From assembly GCA_002391565.1 (NCBI GenBank), contig DGFH01000362.1:6758-14737 (forward strand): a stretch of DNA of 7,980 nucleotides. Reading direction: 5' to 3'. Source of the DNA: Anaerolineales bacterium UBA3905 (GTDB taxonomy: Bacteria; Chloroflexota; Anaerolineae; Caldilineales; Caldilineaceae). The notes beneath the pieces were generated by a model, which did no database searches, was not told where the DNA came from, and saw only the letters and a list, made by a program, of their open reading frames with translations. Positions 6,366 through 7,980 of this stretch are shown piece after piece (positions within the stretch are counted from its first letter, which is position 1; each line of letters begins with the position of its first letter). Position numbers and translations under genes: made by a program.

Positions 6366-7808
6366 TTATTTTCGCCCACGCCATGATGCGTGGTTTGCGA
6401 GGTTGCTCAGCCCGACGGCGGCAAAAATCAGGAGGACGGCATCCACCGGCAGACGATAGCGGGGCATCGCCCATGTCAGGATGTGGAGCAACGAGTAGAA
6501 AAGTGCAAAGAGCAACAACAGCGCAACAGGGGAGAAGAGCCGGGCGATGCGCCCCTCGCCCCTCGCACTTCGCCCCTCGCTCCTGGCCGCCACCCACACG
6601 CCGTACAACATGAAGGGCAACAGTAACGTAAAGGAAGCCATGCGCCCGACATTGAAAAGCGCCGATGAACTCTCCTTAGGCCAGAACTCGAAATAATCCA
6701 CCATACGACTGGTAGAGAGTTGCAGATAGCGCACCGGATCATTCAGCACAAACTGGATGCCGCGCGCCATCAACGCCCGGTCCCACTGCGCTTCATTGGC
6801 AGGGGGTGGAATGATGTCGGTGGGCAGAGGTGCGGCCGCGTAAGCATCGAAGTTGACGCCGTGAAGCGGATGCTGCGCCGAGTACATGGCATAGCCAGCA
6901 TTGGAATTGAGCAGCAGGAGTTCACCATACACGCGGTAATTGCGCAGCGTGAAGGGTAAAATCGCCGCCAGCAACATCATCGTCGCCACCGCCAGCGCTG
7001 TCAGCGTGCGCCGCCGCACCCGTCGCTGCATCGTCGCATCCGCCGCCAACAGCCAGAGCAGCATCATCCCCACCCACGGTAAAATCGACTGGCGCAGCAA
7101 GGTCGCCACCGCCATGCTCACGCCCAATGTCACGGCTGCACACACAAATCTGAATCGCTCAATCTCCTTTTCGCGCAATCGCTCTTGCAACGCCAACGCC
7201 CGCTCCAACGACCACAGCACCGCCAATAGAAACAATCCCTCCGTCTGCACCATGGCGCCGTACAGGATGAAATAAGCATAGAGAGCGGAAAGGAGAGCGG
7301 CGAGAAGAGGAGGGTGGGAGATGAAGAGATTGGGAGATTGGGAGATTGGAGATTGGAGATTGGGAGATTGGAGATTGGGAGAGGGGAGAGCGTCGCCGGT
7401 GGAATGGGGCTTGTGATGTGTGGGTGGCGGCACGCGTTGCGCCAGGCGCCAGGTGAGCCAGGGCATGAGCAGACCAGTCAGGATGGCCTGAACCAAGCGT
7501 ACAGTCAACGGGTGTGCGCCGATAATTGCATAGAGTGCGGCGACCAGCGCAGTGTAAAGAAATGACCAGTGTGCGGTGGGCGTGTTCGGGGGTGTGAAGG
7601 GATAGTGTCCCTCGGCAAAGCTGTAGCCGTACCCGCTTGCCAGCCGCGCCGCCAACAACGAGTAGGAGGTCTCATCCTTACCAGGTGGGGTTGCATCGCC
7701 CAGGTAAAAAGCGGCGCCAACGCGCAGGGAAATGGCGAGCAGCAGAATGAAGATCAGTGGTCGGGTTTGGAAAGGTATTGCATTAGGCCTTCCCTGATCC
7801 GTTTTCAT
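6366..7808 (-). CDS. GT-C superfamily membrane glycosyltransferase (GT39/ArnT-like)
   Basis: A polytopic inner-membrane protein of 480 residues, likely transferring a sugar from a polyprenyl-phosphate donor on the outer face of the membrane. Seen: a first hydrophobic helix at about 17-35; the following loop GKDETSYSLLAARLASGYGYSF, with Asp45-Glu46 in the position of the catalytic acidic pair of GT-C enzymes; many hydrophobic segments; and near the C-terminus PRYRLPVDAVLLIFAA (about 449-464), a usual ending of PMT/ArnT-like proteins. Two hydrophilic loops (about 142-164 and 407-424) are encoded by heptamer arrays and look like insertions. ATG 7808 is preferred because GGGA lies 5 bases upstream and GGGGGA further up. 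In-frame ATG 7826 (six residues more) has no clear ribosome binding site. The acceptor is unknown: glycan or protein are both possible. It is co-directional with the downstream operon but separated by 187 bases. Confidence 0.85.
   Translation of the reverse strand: MKTDQGRPNAIPFQTRPLIFILLLAISLRVGAAFYLGDATPPGKDETSYSLLAARLASGYGYSFAEGHYPFTPPNTPTAHWSFLYTALVAALYAIIGAHPLTVRLVQAILTGLLMPWLTWRLAQRVPPPTHHKPHSTGDALPSPNLQSPNLQSPISQSPNLFISHPPLLAALLSALYAYFILYGAMVQTEGLFLLAVLWSLERALALQERLREKEIERFRFVCAAVTLGVSMAVATLLRQSILPWVGMMLLWLLAADATMQRRVRRRTLTALAVATMMLLAAILPFTLRNYRVYGELLLLNSNAGYAMYSAQHPLHGVNFDAYAAAPLPTDIIPPPANEAQWDRALMARGIQFVLNDPVRYLQLSTSRMVDYFEFWPKESSSALFNVGRMASFTLLLPFMLYGVWVAARSEGRSARGEGRIARLFSPVALLLLFALFYSLLHILTWAMPRYRLPVDAVLLIFAAVGLSNLANHASWRGRK
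6550..6584. repeat. Heptamer tandem array (cgcccct, five units) inside the GT-C gene
   Basis: Five consecutive 7-base units: cgcccct, cgcccct, cgcactt, cgcccct, cgctcct. On the minus strand they encode part of a basic loop (ARSEGRSARGEGR) between hydrophobic segments near the C-terminus. Change by one unit would shift the reading frame. Confidence 0.85.
7326..7377. repeat. Heptamer/octamer tandem array (gagattg, seven units) inside the GT-C gene
   Basis: Seven copies of gagattg begin at 7326, 7334, 7342, 7349, 7356, 7364 and 7371 (steps of 7 or 8 bases), followed by degenerate gagagg copies. On the minus strand they encode a Ser/Pro/Asn-rich stretch (SPNLQSPNLQSPISQSPNLF) in a loop. The repeat contains no stop codon in this frame, and gain or loss of one 7-base unit would disrupt the rest of the gene. 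Confidence 0.9.
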
Positions 7809-7874
7809 TCGCGTCCCATCCCCCATCTACGCACCACTCATTAATGATTGCCAGGCAGAGTTTTCATATTTTCA

Positions 7875-7937
7875 GTGTTACGTGTTACTTGCTACGTGTC
7901 GGAACCCCTCACGCAACACGTAATACGCAACACTACG
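7875..7937. repeat. Inverted pair of heptamer arrays upstream of the GT-C gene
   Basis: The left arm (7875-7902) reads gtgttac, gtgttac, ttgctac, gtgtcgg. The right arm (7910-7937) reads cacgcaa, cacgtaa, tacgcaa, cactacg. The arms 7875-7898 and 7910-7933 are complementary at 19 of 24 positions, with an 11-base spacer, so the whole can fold as an imperfect hairpin. It lies about 50-130 bases before the GT-C start. A minus-strand TTGACA at 7952-7947 is a possible -35, but I see no good -10. The rest of 7827-7980 shows nothing else I can name. Confidence 0.75.
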
Positions 7938-7980
7938 CTCATAAAATGTCAACCTAGAAATCAGTAACAGGTGCGACCTG

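Noticed and set aside
7326..7377. CRISPR-like repeat array
   Set aside because: The units are 7-8 bases, directly adjacent and without spacers, and lie inside a coding sequence. This is a simple tandem repeat.
7924..7952. Promoter for the GT-C gene based on TTGACA at 7952-7947
   Set aside because: The -35 match is good, but no acceptable -10 occurs at 16-19 bases spacing. It is mentioned only as a possibility.

Overview
The window looks like a piece of a GC-rich bacterial chromosome. The best guess is a filamentous Chloroflexota of the Roseiflexus/Chloroflexus type. The guess rests on the codon style, the Pro/Thr-rich linkers in the surface protein, and the abundant short heptanucleotide repeat arrays. 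It is made from memory of such genomes and was not checked by a search. Every gene I can support lies on the minus strand, so the locus reads right to left. There are no RNA genes, CRISPR arrays, insertion sequences or phage genes.

Layout in transcription order: a 154-base leader (7827-7980) with inverted heptamer arrays; a GT-C type membrane glycosyltransferase (about 7808-6366) whose coding sequence carries two further heptamer arrays; a 187-base intergenic region (6179-6365) with overlapping alternative hairpins and an AT-rich promoter-like stretch; then a tight four-gene run. The run holds a GT4 glycosyltransferase (6178-4949), a polyprenyl-phosphate sugar phosphotransferase (4946-3474), a GT2 cellulose-synthase-like glycosyltransferase (3474-2293) and a UDP-GlcNAc 2-epimerase, WecB (2277-1165). 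After 79 bases comes a surface protein (1085 to beyond the left edge) with a four-Cys N-terminal module, one transmembrane helix, a low-complexity linker and a DNRLRE-like beta domain. Its 3' end is outside the window. It reads open on the minus strand without a stop up to base 1.

Together the genes describe a cell-surface polysaccharide locus. WecB would supply UDP-ManNAc. The phosphotransferase would load the first sugar phosphate onto undecaprenyl phosphate at the membrane. The GT4 and GT2 enzymes would extend the chain in the cytoplasm. The GT-C enzyme would add a sugar from a lipid-linked donor on the outer face. No flippase, polymerase or export gene is in the window. The four-gene run is translationally coupled: two junctions are within a few bases, and each downstream gene has a Shine-Dalgarno sequence.

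Most of the coding content is ordinary for such a locus. The parts worth a second look are the three unrelated heptamer arrays in and just upstream of one glycosyltransferase gene (possible length-variation sites), the apparently leaderless promoter of the operon with the competing hairpins upstream, and the four-Cys module on the surface protein.
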